From positions 832,623 through 896,622 of the forward strand of contig VZSF01008493.1 in NCBI GenBank assembly GCA_013398295.1: a stretch of DNA of 64,000 nucleotides, written 5' to 3'. The notes below the pieces were generated by a model that did no database searches, had not been told where the DNA came from, and was given only the letters and a program-made list of their open reading frames with translations. The DNA is from Chionis minor (lineage: Eukaryota > Chordata > Aves > Charadriiformes > Chionididae). Shown here piece by piece: positions 27,301 to 42,300 of the stretch. The position numbers and the translations under genes were made by a program. Numbering within the stretch: position 1 is the first letter of the stretch; every line of letters begins with the position of its first letter.

Positions 27301-30300
27301 TAGGCCTATAAGATAGGGAATAAGGCTGGAAATTTGGCAAGAGCCAAAAAGAAATCAAAAGTAAACGGGTGTCAAGACTGAGGAGACAAGAGAGGCTACA
27401 GATTTAGGTGAAAGCAGGATCTGCGCCAGCTGGCATGACCGCGTGCACACAACAGCCGCGTGCTCGTCTTTGTGAACCGCCGTTGCAGCCAGATTCTCCC
27501 TGGTAGCAGGGAGCCTTCGGCTCCATAAGCCTCAGCTTCTAGGTCACCTGCTGCTGCCTTGCAGGGACTCATCATAATAAATAGAAACAGGGAATTTTGA
27601 GGCTACACAGAACAGATGTTTTATGGACCTTAAAGAATGAATACTCATTACATGGTTGCCTGAGGGTCTGGTTTTAGTCACCCAGGTGGTTTGTGCCAGC
27701 TGATGTTTTTATGATGATTAATAGATCAGTATCGAGCTAGCTCAATAAATGCAGCATGGTTTTTAAGTTGTCTTGCAGGACAGCTCCAGCATTTCAGCTA
27801 CTTTCATAGCAAAATGCAGACATTTCTTGAAAAAAAAGTCAAGTCTATTGGGTAAAAACTTGCCAAAAGGAAGCTGAGCTACCTTAAATACAGACATGTT
27901 GAGAGAAACGGTCTGGACGTTGAGAAAGGGTCCTTTCTTTTTGACAGATTCATGAAATGTGGTTGAATCACATCTCCAGCATATACTCGACTTCTGTAAG
28001 GAGTCCAGTGGTTTCATCCTTTATTACAGCGCTCAGCTAAGTGGCCCAAGGCATAGCTTAGCTTTCTATATTTTTCTGTTAGTTGTGTGTGTTGTATTTG
28101 TACAGCCTTTGCTGCACGTAGGAGACCATTTCACATGTGAAGTTTTTTAGCCGCTGAAGACTGACGTTCTGAAACCTCTTCATGCTTTGGGCAGTCAGCA
28201 AGAAATCATGGCTTTTGAGACAGAGCTTGGCACGGTAACGTACAGTATAATATGACGTGACTGCTTACAGTGGGAGACTAAACTCAGAGGGTTCTTAAGG
28301 GCTGCGTTTTGCTAAGATCCCTGAAATGGCTTCTGTAGTGCTGTGTTTGGTGGGAATCCCGTGTGGGAGAGCACCGCTCCATGCTGAGAGGAGGAGCTGG
28401 CTGTGCCAGCAGCTACAAAGGAAAGCAGAAAGGCAGCCTTGCAGCGCGCTCAGCAGATATGACGTTTCCTCCTTGCCCCTCTCAGTTGTGCTGCTGCTTT
28501 GCAGTGCAGAGGCAATACCTCCCAGGGCAAGAACGATAAACAAGTGTGTTTGACCTGTGACCTAAACCCTTTCCTAAGAACTTACTGAAGGTCTTGGTAT
28601 TAATTGGTAGTGCTGGCAAGATCTTGTTTTATCTCAGGTTGTTACGACAAAGCAGTCTGTTTTCCTCCAGCTGCTTTGCACACAATATGCATGAAGCTTT
28701 AATATCTAAGGTTAAAATTGAAATGAAAGGGCAGCTTTAGTGTTTGTAGCCTGTAAATCATGGTTTCAATGGGAAGAGTAATTATGCACAGCAGGCAAAC
28801 TGACTCAGCTGTTACCATATTTGCTATTGTACCGAACCGTCTGCTTTTTGGGATGATGTTACAGTGCCATCTGGAGATTCAAGATCCCTCTGGGAATACA
28901 GTCGTATTCCTCTCTCCAGCTTGTACTTACTGCTTGCTTTCGGTGATTGCACAGGTCCTATTTAATCATGAGGCAACACCTGGATAATCCCAGAGCTGTT
29001 GACAGGCACTTGTAATGGACACAGGGAGAATGCGGCCCCGCTCAGCCCGGCTGCAGTCCCAGGAGCTCTGAGGGTTTGAGGGTCACAAACATAGATGGTA
29101 TTTGACCAGAGGCAGTTGAACGCAGCCTTGGGTAGCCTCCGAACTAGTGCCCTGGCTGACCAGGGTCAGGTCCTAATTCTCAGTACTTCTATTCCTGTCC
29201 ATTCTTTGTCTCTGAAATCTGTTTCCCTACTCCCTACAAACCTTCCCAGCCTCTTCCCAGTGTGTGCCTGGTCAGGTCTGATGTTTCTGCACCAGACTGA
29301 TGGGGGCTTTCACCAAATTCAGATCCTTTGCCACTCCAGAGAAGCAGAGCGCGTTAACCAGCCCAGCGTCTTTGCTGCCTGGCCAAATGTCCCCTCTCTT
29401 TGCCTTCGTCTTTCTTTCCCAGTTGTTAAAGGGTGCCATCCTTCAACATCTCTTGATGCCAGGACCAAAAGTTCACTTCTATCTTAGCAGTTATCTCTGT
29501 CCCCAAGGTACATTCTGTGTTGTGTGGAATAGTCTGTTTTGCACCTTGGAGTTGGCTGCTCTCAGGCTGGAGCCAGATTAACACATGGTATTTGGCTCGG
29601 TTGCTTTGGCTGTGGTTCTGCAAAAGCAAGGTAACAGAGATGGCAAAATGCAGCAGAACCTCTGGTGGCTCTTGCCTTGGTTTAGCTTAACGAAATAAAA
29701 TGTCAGGCTTTCTGTCTGTAATACATCACTGAGAATTGTTTGAGCTGAAAGGCTCAATATTGTCACGGGAACCAAATGGCCATGAATAGGCACAGGCTGG
29801 AATTAGAAACTTTCTGCTCCCCATAGGAGTAAAGTTTGGGGAATAGTTACGGAATGAGGAGGAGGAGAACAAGAAGCTATTTTTAAGATTAAAATTGATA
29901 AATTCATGAAGTGACCAACAACGACAGAGTTTTGAGCTCAGTAATTTGATACCTTCCATTTAGACCATGTTTCTAAGGACTTACATTCTTTGGAATTGCG
30001 TGTGTGGATTTTAAATGATTGGGATTTTTTTCTCAATTCAGGGGGTTCTGTGCTTGTAGGTGAAATGGTTGTTAGCAGCAAGGGATAATTTTCTAATGCT
30101 AAATCAGAAAACGGACAACCCAAATAACTGAGGGGCTGTTGGAGACATTCTTACCTTGCTTTAGTGTGAATGTTTTAGCAAATCTGTAATGGAGTGTAGT
30201 GTGACGTGTAAGCATCTGTAACAAATCAGGTTTTTGGAGACTAAAGCAAGCAGTATGAGCAAGGAAGTAACATTCTGATACTCTAATAATCCCTAAAATA

Positions 30301-33300
30301 TCTCCAAACTGGGAGAACATCCTAAGAGCAACAAAATACCTGGGATGTGTGAATGCTTGGACATGCAAATCTGTATTGTGGATCATGAAGAAGGATGTGT
30401 TAGAGTCTGTTTGTGGTCAGTTAACTTAATACCTCTAGTTTAGCAAACTGTGACACCCCCTTCCCCAAATACTGCTTTTCATGTGCTGGACAAGTTAGCT
30501 GAGAACAGCCTGACAGGCCGGTTACGTTTAGCCCCATTTCAGCTCTGCTGCTGCTACCTGCTTGCAGGCATTGTGTATCTTTGAAAGCAATCAATGGAGT
30601 TAATTTCTGATCCCAGCAGAAGAAAGAACAGCAAGTGCAACTTCTGTTTGAGAGATAAATTTAATTATTTATTTATTTTCATGTGGATTCAGCTCCTTTA
30701 TGGTTTAGCATTTAAAAGAGGTCTGAGAGGGTAGACTCAAACACCTGACTCATGCTGCCAGTACTCAATAGTTAGCTTTTTGAAAATGAGAGATCGTTTC
30801 CATGTTTGACAACAATACAAAAAAAGTTTGCTATTCTTGTTAGACGTTTTAAAAGAATTAATAGGTTAAAGACTATAGAGGAGTTTACCCTTTGCCATTG
30901 AAGCAAGGCCTTATGAATGTTATGGAGAAGGACCGTGCTTTTTCATACTTTCAAGAAATTTTTTCTTAAAGGAGTAAACCTTTGTTATCTTTAGTGGAAT
31001 TTAAACTGACACTAAACTTACCTGCTCCTTTTCACAAGAGAGATTTCTTTTGAGTTGGCTGTATTAAGTCGTACTGTAGCACTAATGAGGCCTCTTGAGC
31101 ATGATTTGACTCTTATAAAAACAAAATTGTGATCAATTAAGTGCAAATGAATTGGTACTAGCATATGTGTCTGCAAGCAATCCAGTTATAGAGAGCTAAA
31201 CGGGCTGATCAATGTCAGCGCTGCCTCTCCCCAGCACTCCTGGAGGTTTGATGCAAACTTTCATTTGGCTTCCAGATGGAACATCAGAAGCAATAAGGAT
31301 CACGTGGAAATTCAGGAAATTTAATCAGGCACAACGGCCAAGACTGCTACAGGAGACCTTGCCTCTGCAAGGAGAGCGCCTGCAGCAGCAGCCTCTCCTC
31401 TGCGCCTGTTCTTCGCAGAATTAAACTTCATGCTCAGGGTTGGTAGCGGTGGGCTGGGGCCCTTAGTGAACATGGGCTATTAATATAGCACAGAAGAGGT
31501 CCGAGGGACTCTGCAGTTGTGGAAAGTACAGAGAAAATAATGATCAGTCCCTGCATTTATAAACTGTCTTTAAGGATGTGAAGTGATGGTTCCTAGTGAA
31601 TATAATAGTTGTATTTATCAAGATGAGAGAAAGAAATACATTTTCACTCGGTGTGTTTGGCCTGTAGCGCTATGGTGGAAAGGATGGTTAGGTGCTCTGC
31701 GAGGCTTTATTTTAAAAAGAATGACAATTTGGTCAAACACTTTGAAGTTCCTCAAAGGCTCAGTGTGGGTCTTGGAGCAGCAGCGCTCCAGTGACCAAGG
31801 AGGAAATTTCTACCCAAAGAATGGCTATTGATAGAGTACTTGGTCTGATCTATGATTAAAAGATACCATGAATAAATATCAGATTACAAGCTTTAGGAAA
31901 TATGAACTTTGGGTGAATACTTTGATGGTAGCTATTGCTTTCTGTCAGTTACTTATCTTCTAAAGATTTCTAGCTTATTAAAGTGGCACAAAAAGATGAA
32001 AAAGTAAGTACTTTTCTCATGACAAAATAAAACTGGAAGTGGCGCTTTTACTAGGAGCGTTGGAACGTTTTGAGGGTCCTCAACTAACCATTAGTTCTGC
32101 TGTACAGAATTAGAAAGTTTTATTAATTTTTTCTCCAGATGAAAAACCAGGTCTGGTCCTGCAGCCACTGGCTTTAGACAGTCCAGTTTGTCTTTTCGTC
32201 CCCTTGCTGTGGAACGAGCCCTGATCACAAACACTGGAGAAGCGGTGGCCCCGGCAAGGCCAAGACCACAGTGCTGGGTTTTGGCTTTATTTGGGACACT
32301 TAAATGTAACCAGTGGAAGGACAGTTGTCAGGACATGAAGAATGACTAAAAGATGATTTCAGGGCTTTTTAAGCAACAAATTATCCTTTCCTTAGCTCAA
32401 ATCTCTCCAGAATCACTGACGGTTTTCTACCCAAATTAATGGGTAGAAGACAGCAGGATTTCTTGTGCATTGGAGGAAGGAACTGGGATCTAATCACCCT
32501 GTTTTCAATAGCGAGCAGGTGTGTGATTAAGGAACTACCTCTAATGTCACCTGAAGTACCCCTTGTGGCTCTTCTTCCATAACTTGCACAGAATAATGTG
32601 ATTTCTCTTGTTCATTTCTGTCCCTTTCTGTGGTTAATGAATGCACATCAGCAGTGGGTGATGCTGGAAGATCAGAGGCTTGAAAAAAAAGCCTTTTTAC
32701 CTTTATAGACTTTTCATGGTGGAAGAATTTCTTGTCAAAGTCCTTTTTTGTTCTTAAAAGGTATCTAAAGAACTCATCAATAAATAAGTCAGACTCGAAT
32801 CTTTCTCCAGCTTTCAGTGTCACCAGTTCAAAGGGATCTTCTTAGACTTCCTGAGTTTACTCATCTCAAATGCAGCAACCTGTAATGCTACCAGAATCCA
32901 CATTTGTCTGTCTTGGATCTGCAGAGCGGGGTGTAACACGCAGCGAGAGTACACGCCTCTGGTAGCTCCAGGCCGCTGGTAGTGAGTAGCCACAGCCGTG
33001 CTGGTGCCTGCCCAGCTTTGCAAGCCTGCCTAGGGCCATGACGGGCACTCCCAAGCCTGCTCTGTAATGAAGTCCAGGCCAAGCACAGAATTCTAGGGAG
33101 ATAAGGGGGGTTTCTACCCCAAGAACATCATGTGGTGTAGCATTTGTGTTCCAGGCAATGGTGTGTTTGGGTCTAAAGGCTGCGTGGCTCTGTTCTCTTT
33201 AAACTCATTTCTGTTCATCCCCAAGCTTGCTTGTGCTGCCACAACACCTCGCTCTGCACAGAGGCACGGCCCTCCTAGATGTATATGGCACAGAAGAATG

Positions 33301-36300
33301 ACTATTAAATGAATTTCCATTACTTTAGAAGGCATCGTGAACATGGTGTGCAGTCCTGGACTGCCATCTGCTAAAGAGTACAGTGGAAGTGGAAAGGTGC
33401 ATAGAAGGGATGTTCCAAGGAATGCTCCATGCCTTCTGTGCTTCTCAGGGTGGGACGCTTCAGCCTTGAAAAGAGGTAATGAAGGGAAGACCTGCAAAAC
33501 CACAAGTGGCAGGTAGAAAAAGATTTGGGATCAACTGTGCTCTCATTCTATACAGGAATTAAGGGCTATCATGCAAGGCAGTAGGAGTCAGCTTCCAAAA
33601 ATTGAAAGCTTGTGGTTCCTTGTCCAAAACGTTATATAGATCTGTGAAACTCCTTGCTGAAGGTCCTGTATTAAAATGGGACAGCAATCATAGTATGACA
33701 TGGAGAGAGGAAAGTATGAAGTGAGTATGTTGCCAGTAACTGATGAACTTTCTTGATCCCAAATCTGGCCTTCAGCTCAATCGTAAGTATCAAACCAAGA
33801 TATACACATCTGTTTTGTGAGAGATTCTCAGTTAATCTGCTCCAATAGTTCTACCGTCAGCATGTCCTACCAGGAGTGGCACTGCTCTTGCTCCCTCTTC
33901 TCTCTGTGTTTCAATTACATGTTCTATGCACTGAGCTGTTGAGGGGGGGTGGTAAAGCACCATAGGTAAGTGTAATTTGCTCTTGAATTTTACTTAAATT
34001 GTCCAAATAATTTAAGTTTCTAGAAAGAATTGAGAATAAGGATTTGCGAAACGGAGATTGTTCTTGTGCCATTTTTCACCCAATCTCTTCCATAGCTTTT
34101 GGTCCTGCTTCCTGCTGGGGAAGATCTGAGGACCTCAGTTCAGGTACCACTTACAGGGTAGAGCACCTGGGGGCTCAGCTCCTCCTAGCTGCTACATGTC
34201 CATTTTTCACAATGCTGCAAACATGCCCAAGGAGCACCTCCTACCCCAGACAGCTTGGATTTTGCTCAGCTGTAGCACAGCCAGGCAGGGATCCCCTTTT
34301 CCCTGCCTGAATGCTAGTTAGTAGGTAAGGAAGTTCAGGGCAGAAAATCTACCACCCTCTTCCTAAGTGTTTGCCCTTATTCAGAGCGGCCAAAAGTGAA
34401 ATGAAATGCCTTACATTCTAGTACCAGAGCTGAAAAATAAAGTAACTACACAAGTTACCAGGTTAGAAAATTTGCAGGGGCATAGTCTGGCTTCTCAAAA
34501 GTTTACAGAAGATTGATCGGATAAACAGGGTAAAAATTATCTAATCTTTTTCAGCCTAATACTAGTGCTAGTTTGTAAGGACTTACACGTATAGTATGTA
34601 CTGTTAGCCTCCATGGAGCTGGTGTCAGGTGTCTGGCTACAGTCTTCTGCTCAGGATTAATGAATTCATATATGTGGAAGCATTGGATGGGGAAGTGTTA
34701 GCAGGCAGTAATGTTATTTGTAATTATGAGATGAGAGCTTCATATGACAAAAGACATGAACTGCCTTTCTAAGTCATCCTGTAAAACAGGGATTAAACAC
34801 TTCTGAAAATGCTGTTAAAAATGTTGATAATGGTGAACCAAGTCTATGAGATACTTAAGATGAAATTGCAGTTTGAATTGTTTTAATTTCTTCAGCTGCA
34901 CAGCCTGTGCATCCAGAGCACTGTGAGATTAGGAATTTGATTTGTTTAATTGCTCTCTTTGGTGCTGTAGAGTTTTCCAAATGAACCTTTACAGAACTGA
35001 GGGGTTTTTCCTTGATTTTTCTTTTTTGGTTTTCCAACAGGAATGTCCTAGTGGGGTTGTTAATGAAGAAACATTCAAACAGATCTATGCACAGTTTTTT
35101 CCTCATGGAGGTAAGCAGTAGTACTTTGTGTCTGTCGGGTTTATTGAAGCTTGCCTTAATGTTCGTTACTGCCAGCTGGCTGCAAGACTACTTCAGATAA
35201 TGTAAGAAATGTGAAATGAACTTAAGCTTTGCAGGATCTTAAGCAGAAACACAGACAGCAAGGTAATAATATTAAGTTAGGCCCTTTGAACAATAATTTC
35301 ACAAGAATATAGACAAACCCACGTTAAAGGCTGTCCCTAGTTGTCAGCTCTTTTTTCTGCGGTAAACAGTGCACTAGTCTGAGATAGAAACCGGCGATGG
35401 ATGCTTTTTTCTGTGCTGATTCTCTGGATGGTAGAAAGCTAAATCACTTCTCAGCGTGTCTCGCCTCCCTGTGGCTGGAGTGCTGTGCGTGTCATGTCTA
35501 GCACAGAACAGCCCAACACGTCATTTTGGCCTGCAAAATTAATCAAAAAGTCCCTAAAATTCTTAAAGCAGTTCTTAGTTGGTGCATGCTACCTGAAATG
35601 ATAATTTTTAATGTTTGTGTGACTAATTAAGACATGGTCACATCTTGTTATGGAGTATATAAGTTATTGTATTAAAACTCTCGGATAATACGTGTTCATG
35701 ACTTAAAAACATCAAGAATCTGTACGTTCTTCTAACTTGATATGTTCCGTGGGTATACGGTTCTCAAATTGCAGTAAGAGTCATGGGTTTAAGTGGCTCT
35801 TTAGTAAAAGATGCAGTATTTGAGGCTTTCTGAATATATTCCACTTTGTAGTAGTTGCCGAATACACTCACTGTGGAATGATGACTGAAGTTTCTGAAAG
35901 AGTGTGTGTGTGTGCACATGCGTTTAGTTTAAGAAGGTTATTAACAAACGGGGTGGCTTCACAAACAAATGTCAAGATAAAACATGTTATGCTTATGTTT
36001 TACAATGCATGTGACCTCAAAGGTGTACACCTGTAAAAAGTTCACAGTAAATTTCAGTGTGGACTTGATGATTTTCTATTGTTGTTGCTTTTGTTTCTTT
36101 TATAAAAATCATAGAATAGTTTGGGTTGGAATGGCCCTTTAAATGTCCATCTAGTCCAATCCCTTTGTAATAAGCCCGGGACATCTACCCAACCATTCAA
36201 TTAAATTTTTTAACAAATATGCAAGAAAATAAATATTTTTAATCTTAATTTATTTCTGAATGTGTGTTTTCAGCCTAAGTTCCAGTAAGTCCAAGGAATT

Positions 36301-39300
36301 CCAGTTACCTCAAGTAACTGCATTAGCTTCTTTAAGTGACACATTTTAGATGACTCCTTCCTTCCCATGTGTTGAAACAATCAGGCATAGAAACTTCATT
36401 TTTCATATATAGACAACTTTTTTCCTCTCTACTGAGGTTGACAAAGATTTGCTTTTTCTTTTTTTTGGTGTGTGTGTCCTATTCCCTTGAAATGTGGTTC
36501 TCCTTTGGTTAATGATGATGGTAGTACAACTATGCTTCATAATAAATCTGTTTAACAGCAGATGTGACTTCATATTTGACACTGTTTTCTTTCATTTAGG
36601 GTCCAGACTGTTTGTATAACCTTGGCATCATAAATTGTGAGATTTCAGATTCCTCAGAGATGTTTTCACTTTTATGACTCTCTGTGCAAATAAACTTGTA
36701 CATTCCAGAGGTAGTAAAGTACCTCTGAATTATAAAAAAATAGTGCAGTGTCATCCCAGGCTTGTGATACGTTTGTTACGCAGGACTCCTATCCTTGGCA
36801 GGCTTTCATTTTTGTTAATCATCAAATGATACCAGTGATGTCGTATTTCTTAATGTACACCATACACTACTGACATAAGACCTCTAGTTTAGTATTTTTA
36901 GTTCATCATTTAGTTTAGCTTAATTATGAGTATCTTGTAGGAGTGGCCAACAAATAATTCTATGGTTTTCTTCTGGAGCTGTTTTATTTCATAATCATTC
37001 TCTAAAAAATGTAGTAGCCTTTTTTTTTTTTCCTGAAGCCAGTGTACTCAATCCTTAAGGATGACAGTGACTTAAGTATTTGATTTTTCTGTACACAGTT
37101 AACACTTTCCTGAATTTAAATAATGGGAAAATACTTAATCATTTCATAGAAATCAGAGTAAACAGATGCTGTGTCTTTCCACCTGACTGTCTGCGTAGCA
37201 CAGGGCACCGCGCTTCACCTGAATACCCATACCTTGAGTATGAATACTCAGGCCGGGCTAATGCTGTGTGCTCGAGGCAGAGAATAAAGGAGACAAAAAA
37301 AGTGCATGGCTGCAGGAATAGCAATGAAATAATTAAGTGAATTTAATGTCAGTTGCTGCCATCTTGAAAAGCTGGGCTATGGTAATGCAGAGAGCAGTGT
37401 GAATTGCCTCCAGAGCAGAGAACGGGCCAGTGAGGGTCTTAAGGTCATACACCTATTTGATTTTTTTCTGTACACTGTTGCTGTTTATCCTAGTTAACAG
37501 CTGTCCTTCACACGGCCATAGAAACTGTTCTTCTTAGTAGAAAAGATTTTCTAAAACTAGCAGTTTAAGATTCAAAAGGACAAAATTATGCCTCGGATGA
37601 GATTGCTCTTTAACAGTCATGGGTCAAACTCACTGGAACTAGACCCTTCTGAGTCTAGTTCAGTCCCTGGGGAATCTCTGCTCTACCTCACACCAAGCAA
37701 AAAGGTGGAGGAAGGAAGCACCCATGCTGCAAACACTCTCCAGTGCTTTTGCTGCATTTCCCACCAGAGCTAATACTCCGGTGCCTCCGGATAGACTCTT
37801 GGGAATTTTGTATTTTTTTTTTTCCCTCATTCTTTCAAGTGCAACCCCATAATCGATTTTTTCTAGTGTAATAAAAGTTTATACAATTTAAGACTGCTTT
37901 AAGGGAGGGCATGGCGAGTATGCAAGTCCATGTTAACATTTAATAATTCATAGAATACATGGCAATGCTACAAGGTTGGTTTTTATTAAAAAGGAAAATA
38001 AGGTCCTGAGTGTTGCTTAGAGCCGTGTGTAATGAACTGTTGTACCAACTGGTTCCCTTTATGTTTTTCAGATGCTAGCATGTACGCACATTATCTCTTT
38101 AATGCATTTGACACTGCACAAAATGGCTCAGTGAAGTTTGAGGTAATTGTTTTTCATCCTCCTTTGATGCCGCTTTCTCAGTTTCATGTTTTTAAGCTTC
38201 TCCATCCCCTCTTCCTTGTAAACTGCTAGGACTTGTTGGGTTATGGGTTAGACGTTTCAGTCTAAAATCAGTTAATATTTTAAATTCTGGTTCACTTTAC
38301 GCAGATGGATTTGCATGTATCCTTTCACTAAAGAAACATCTAGATCACGTTAGTGAGTACCACAGGGAGAAAGTGCAGAGATTTACGTAGTAGAGAGGAG
38401 AGGTTGAAGACAGTCCCGTATGAAAAGAGACATGGGATTTGCAGAGATAATTTGTATGTCAAAGAAAAGCCAGTACATCGTGTGTCTTCTGCAGTCATCA
38501 TGCATTGCAGGGTTCCATATGTATGTTCCTGGAATGTGGGTTTTTAAGCCTGTTTGATGTATTGAAGAAGCCTCTCAGGTACTTCGTTCCTAGGGAAACC
38601 AAATCCAGTCTTTAACTAAAAGGCCTGTTGCTGTGGCTACTGATAGCCATCCTTTAAACTCACAGACATAGCTGTAGGAGTGCAGCAAAGGGATATGTTA
38701 AGTCATAGACCGGTGGAGGATGAACTTTGTAGTTTTGAAGACAGTTTGCTGTGATCGTAAAACTAGAAATTATAGCCAGTCTTGCCTTTTCAGTCAAATG
38801 GCCAAGAAGTATGGTAATTTCCAGGTAAGACTGAGAAATTCATTCATTTATCAAATGTAAAATGGGAATGTTGCTATAGGTATACATTTGTCTCTGTAGC
38901 GACAGCTGTAGCGGGAGTTTTGTATATGGCAGCTGCTCAGTAGTAAGAGGCTTCCAGAAACCTAACCAGACTGAGACACGGGAAAACGCTTAGATAAGTA
39001 TTAAAAAAGAGAAAAGTGCTGAGCTTTCCTTCCTGGCAAACCTGTCTCTTTAGTGGTTGTCAAACATAAGCATTTTGTCCCCTTTTTTGTATTGTTCAGC
39101 AAATTGAATCTCCTCTGAGCCTCTGGAAGAAGGAGCAGAGGTTTCTAAGAAGTGATGCGCTGCCCCATGCAGAACTATTGGAGATAACATAGGAAGAACT
39201 AAGTGCATTAAATGAGGTATCGAGAACTGTAGAGCACTGTTAGCTTGAAGCTCTGCCTGCACTAATAAATCCCTGCAGCGATGCTACTTACAGTGCCTGA

Positions 39301-42300
39301 GCCATTGTGCAGCATAAACAATAATTCAAAGTTACGCTGAATAACTTTACTGTAATCAAAAAATACAATTAAAATGTTGTGTCCCAGACTGAGTAATTAG
39401 TGGTGGGAATCTCAGCTGGTCAAGTCTGACTGATTCTGCAAGAGACCAAAACCTGGGGCTGCTCCCACTGTTAGAGGAATTTGGGATTTCTCCATCTCTC
39501 TTGAGGTGGACACAGAAAAAATGCTGGATTTTCCTTTTCCTTCACTAGCACTCAAAATCTGTGGGTAAAAAACCATCCCATTCAACTGCTGGAGTTAGAG
39601 TCCAGCTGTGTTTAACCAGGCAATGGCAGTCTGAGCGACTCTGCGGCAGACCATTTCCAGGAGAGGAATGGCCACTGGAGCATCTGGCAGCACGCTTAAA
39701 AACCAGACATGTATTTTGCCATGCTTACATTAGTGCCGTGTTTAGAGTTTGGAGCATGATAAACTCATATGGGTAGCAAGGAAGGTGTCTCATCTTCTGG
39801 CCTTGAGCAAACTGTGCTGCGCCTGGCAAGTCTGAGGAGCCAGAGCAGCCAATGATGTATTTACTTTAGGATCTCGGTCTGCCTGTCTTGGACTGGATCT
39901 GCTCTTAATCGCATCCTGTTTTCACATCCCTCATCCCCAGACTAGGAGAGATTAAGGCTGCAGCACTCATTAGGTCTTTCTGCCCTTCCAGCCGTGCTAA
40001 AATGTCTAACCCAAATTATAAGTTTGGCCTTTATGGTGGCTGCAGCTGAGTACTGGAGGACTTTTCTGATTTTCCTAGTTCTCATACATGTTTATTAGTA
40101 TGATCATTGCGGCAGATGCTATGTCTGTTCAGTTCAGTCACATTTTTGGAAAAGGGAGTCAGAAGAGATTGATAACCATGTGCTCTGTCCTGAAAAGATG
40201 TCTTTTGACTGGCATTATGTAAAGAAGACGACTTAGAAAAGCATGTGATGAAAATTCACATTTCTCTCTCTGTCTTGAACCAGGATTTTGTGATGGCATT
40301 GTCCATTCTATTGCGGGGAACTGTTCATGAAAAGCTAAGATGGACATTTAATCTGTATGACATAAATAAGGATGGCTATATAAACAAGGAGGTAAGGCTG
40401 TTTCCGACAAATCTGGTTGATTTCTGAAGAGCCAACTAGTTTCTCTTGCAGAGCACAATTAATTTTACACATAGCTAATTAAATGCAAATCAGACTGGAC
40501 TTGAGCATTTATCTGTGTCTAAGTAAAGTACACACTGATCTTAAATTGTGTGGGTTTTTAGATGCGTTTTCCTATGTTGTAGTGCCTTTCATGGATTGCT
40601 TTAGCCGGGAGTAAAATCCTAGTTACAGCTATGGGCAACATCACCTTTGCAAAGGGGAGGGTGACGGTGACAACAGCTACTTGGTCACTGAGTCCTGAGG
40701 GGTTTCTGGCTGCACTGGGAGGGATGGTGTGGGCTCACCTGAAGCACTGCAAGCCCCCAGCACCGCTCCCAAATCCTGCATTATCATGTGGTTTTATCTT
40801 CTTATCTGGTATTGCTTGTTGCCTTTTTGGGAAGCCTTGGGTTTTGAGCACGGTAATCCGAATACTTTGCAAATACATCTTTGTCTGCCTTCTCAAAACT
40901 ATTGCGCATACCTGGAGGGTTTGTGCTTACTGCTACGGGTCATGGAGTTGTGTGGCAGATTGTGCAAGGTGTGGAGAAGGGCTGGGTTCCCAGTGAAGAT
41001 CCCTGGAGGAGGCTCCAGGACAAGGTTGGTGCTGCCATGCTCAGGACCAAGCATGCTGCTCGCAGCCGAGCAGCTGCCATGGCAGAGCACAAGTCCTGCA
41101 ATGCTGCCGTGCCAGGGCAGGGAAGTGAGCGCTGCAGGCACCTCCAATGTGCCTGTGCCAAAGTCATGGCATGGTCAGGAAGAAGCACTTGGTTTGTAGA
41201 GATGAACTTGTATACGGTGATACGTGTGCCCCTGTCTTCATGCACGTGTACAGGCGTCCTCTGTGCTGTTTTGTAATGGGAGAAGGAGGGTGAAGAAAAG
41301 GGTAGTAAAAGAAAGAAATGTGCTATTATTTCTATTAATTTCCTTTTTGTGTTTGTGCTGGCATGCCACTACTGTAGGAAATGATGGATATCGTAAAGGC
41401 AATTTATGATATGATGGGAAAGTACACGTATCCAGTGCTCAAGGAAGATGCTCCAAGGCAGCATGTAGAAGTATTCTTCCAGGTACTTGATTCTTTGATG
41501 TGCTTTTTCTTAATATTTGAGCTATATGCTGATACACCTTACTGTAAATTTAGCCCCAAGTTCAATCCTATGCCCCACTACATATTCCACAATAAACCCA
41601 AGTAGCCATTCAGCCTAACACTACAATGTCTGCTGATTTTTCTGACTCCAAGGTATCCTATTTGTCTCTTAGCCTGACCCTTGTCACTGGGATGTGTGAC
41701 ATCTAGCAAGTCTGAAGTCTCTGTGTGTGTTGCAGCCCTTCTGCGCTTCTTCTGTCAACTGCCCAGAGAGATGGGAATATGGGTGCTGGTTGTTGAGACA
41801 GTGAATAAATAAATGATGTAATGCTGTGTGTATTAAGGAAGGAATGGTAGTAGCTCCAAATACTAAACAAGTCCTTAGCAGTCAGCAAATTTGTCCAATG
41901 ACACTGAATCTATAATCTAAGCTCGTGGAGTCTCCTAGGTCAATTCAGGTTGCATCAAACAATATCTTATACTATAACTGCAGCGTTAACTTATGGAAAT
42001 AAAAATATTTTTTATTATTTTATTTTGCAGAAAATGGATAAAAACAAAGATGGCGTTGTAACTTTAGATGAGTTTATTGAATCGTGTCAGGAGGTAAGGA
42101 CAAAATTATAACTGTAATGAAAGTTCGAGCTCATGCCACAGCATTTGCTTTCCCTCTGGACAAACTGCATTTGAAACAAGATGCTGCTCAGGATCCCAGG
42201 TTTCCTTTGCTCTGTGAAAAAGCCAGCTTCAAGACTGAGTTTCTGGTGGGGCTCTGAGAAGTCTGTGACTGAATAGGGAAGTAGGGTCAGGCAAATCAAG

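Noticed and set aside
29095..29487. A 130-codon plus-strand frame inside a KCNIP1 intron
   Set aside because: Ser/Leu-rich composition and overlapping frames on both strands point to chance; no exon-type splice sites with a fitting phase.
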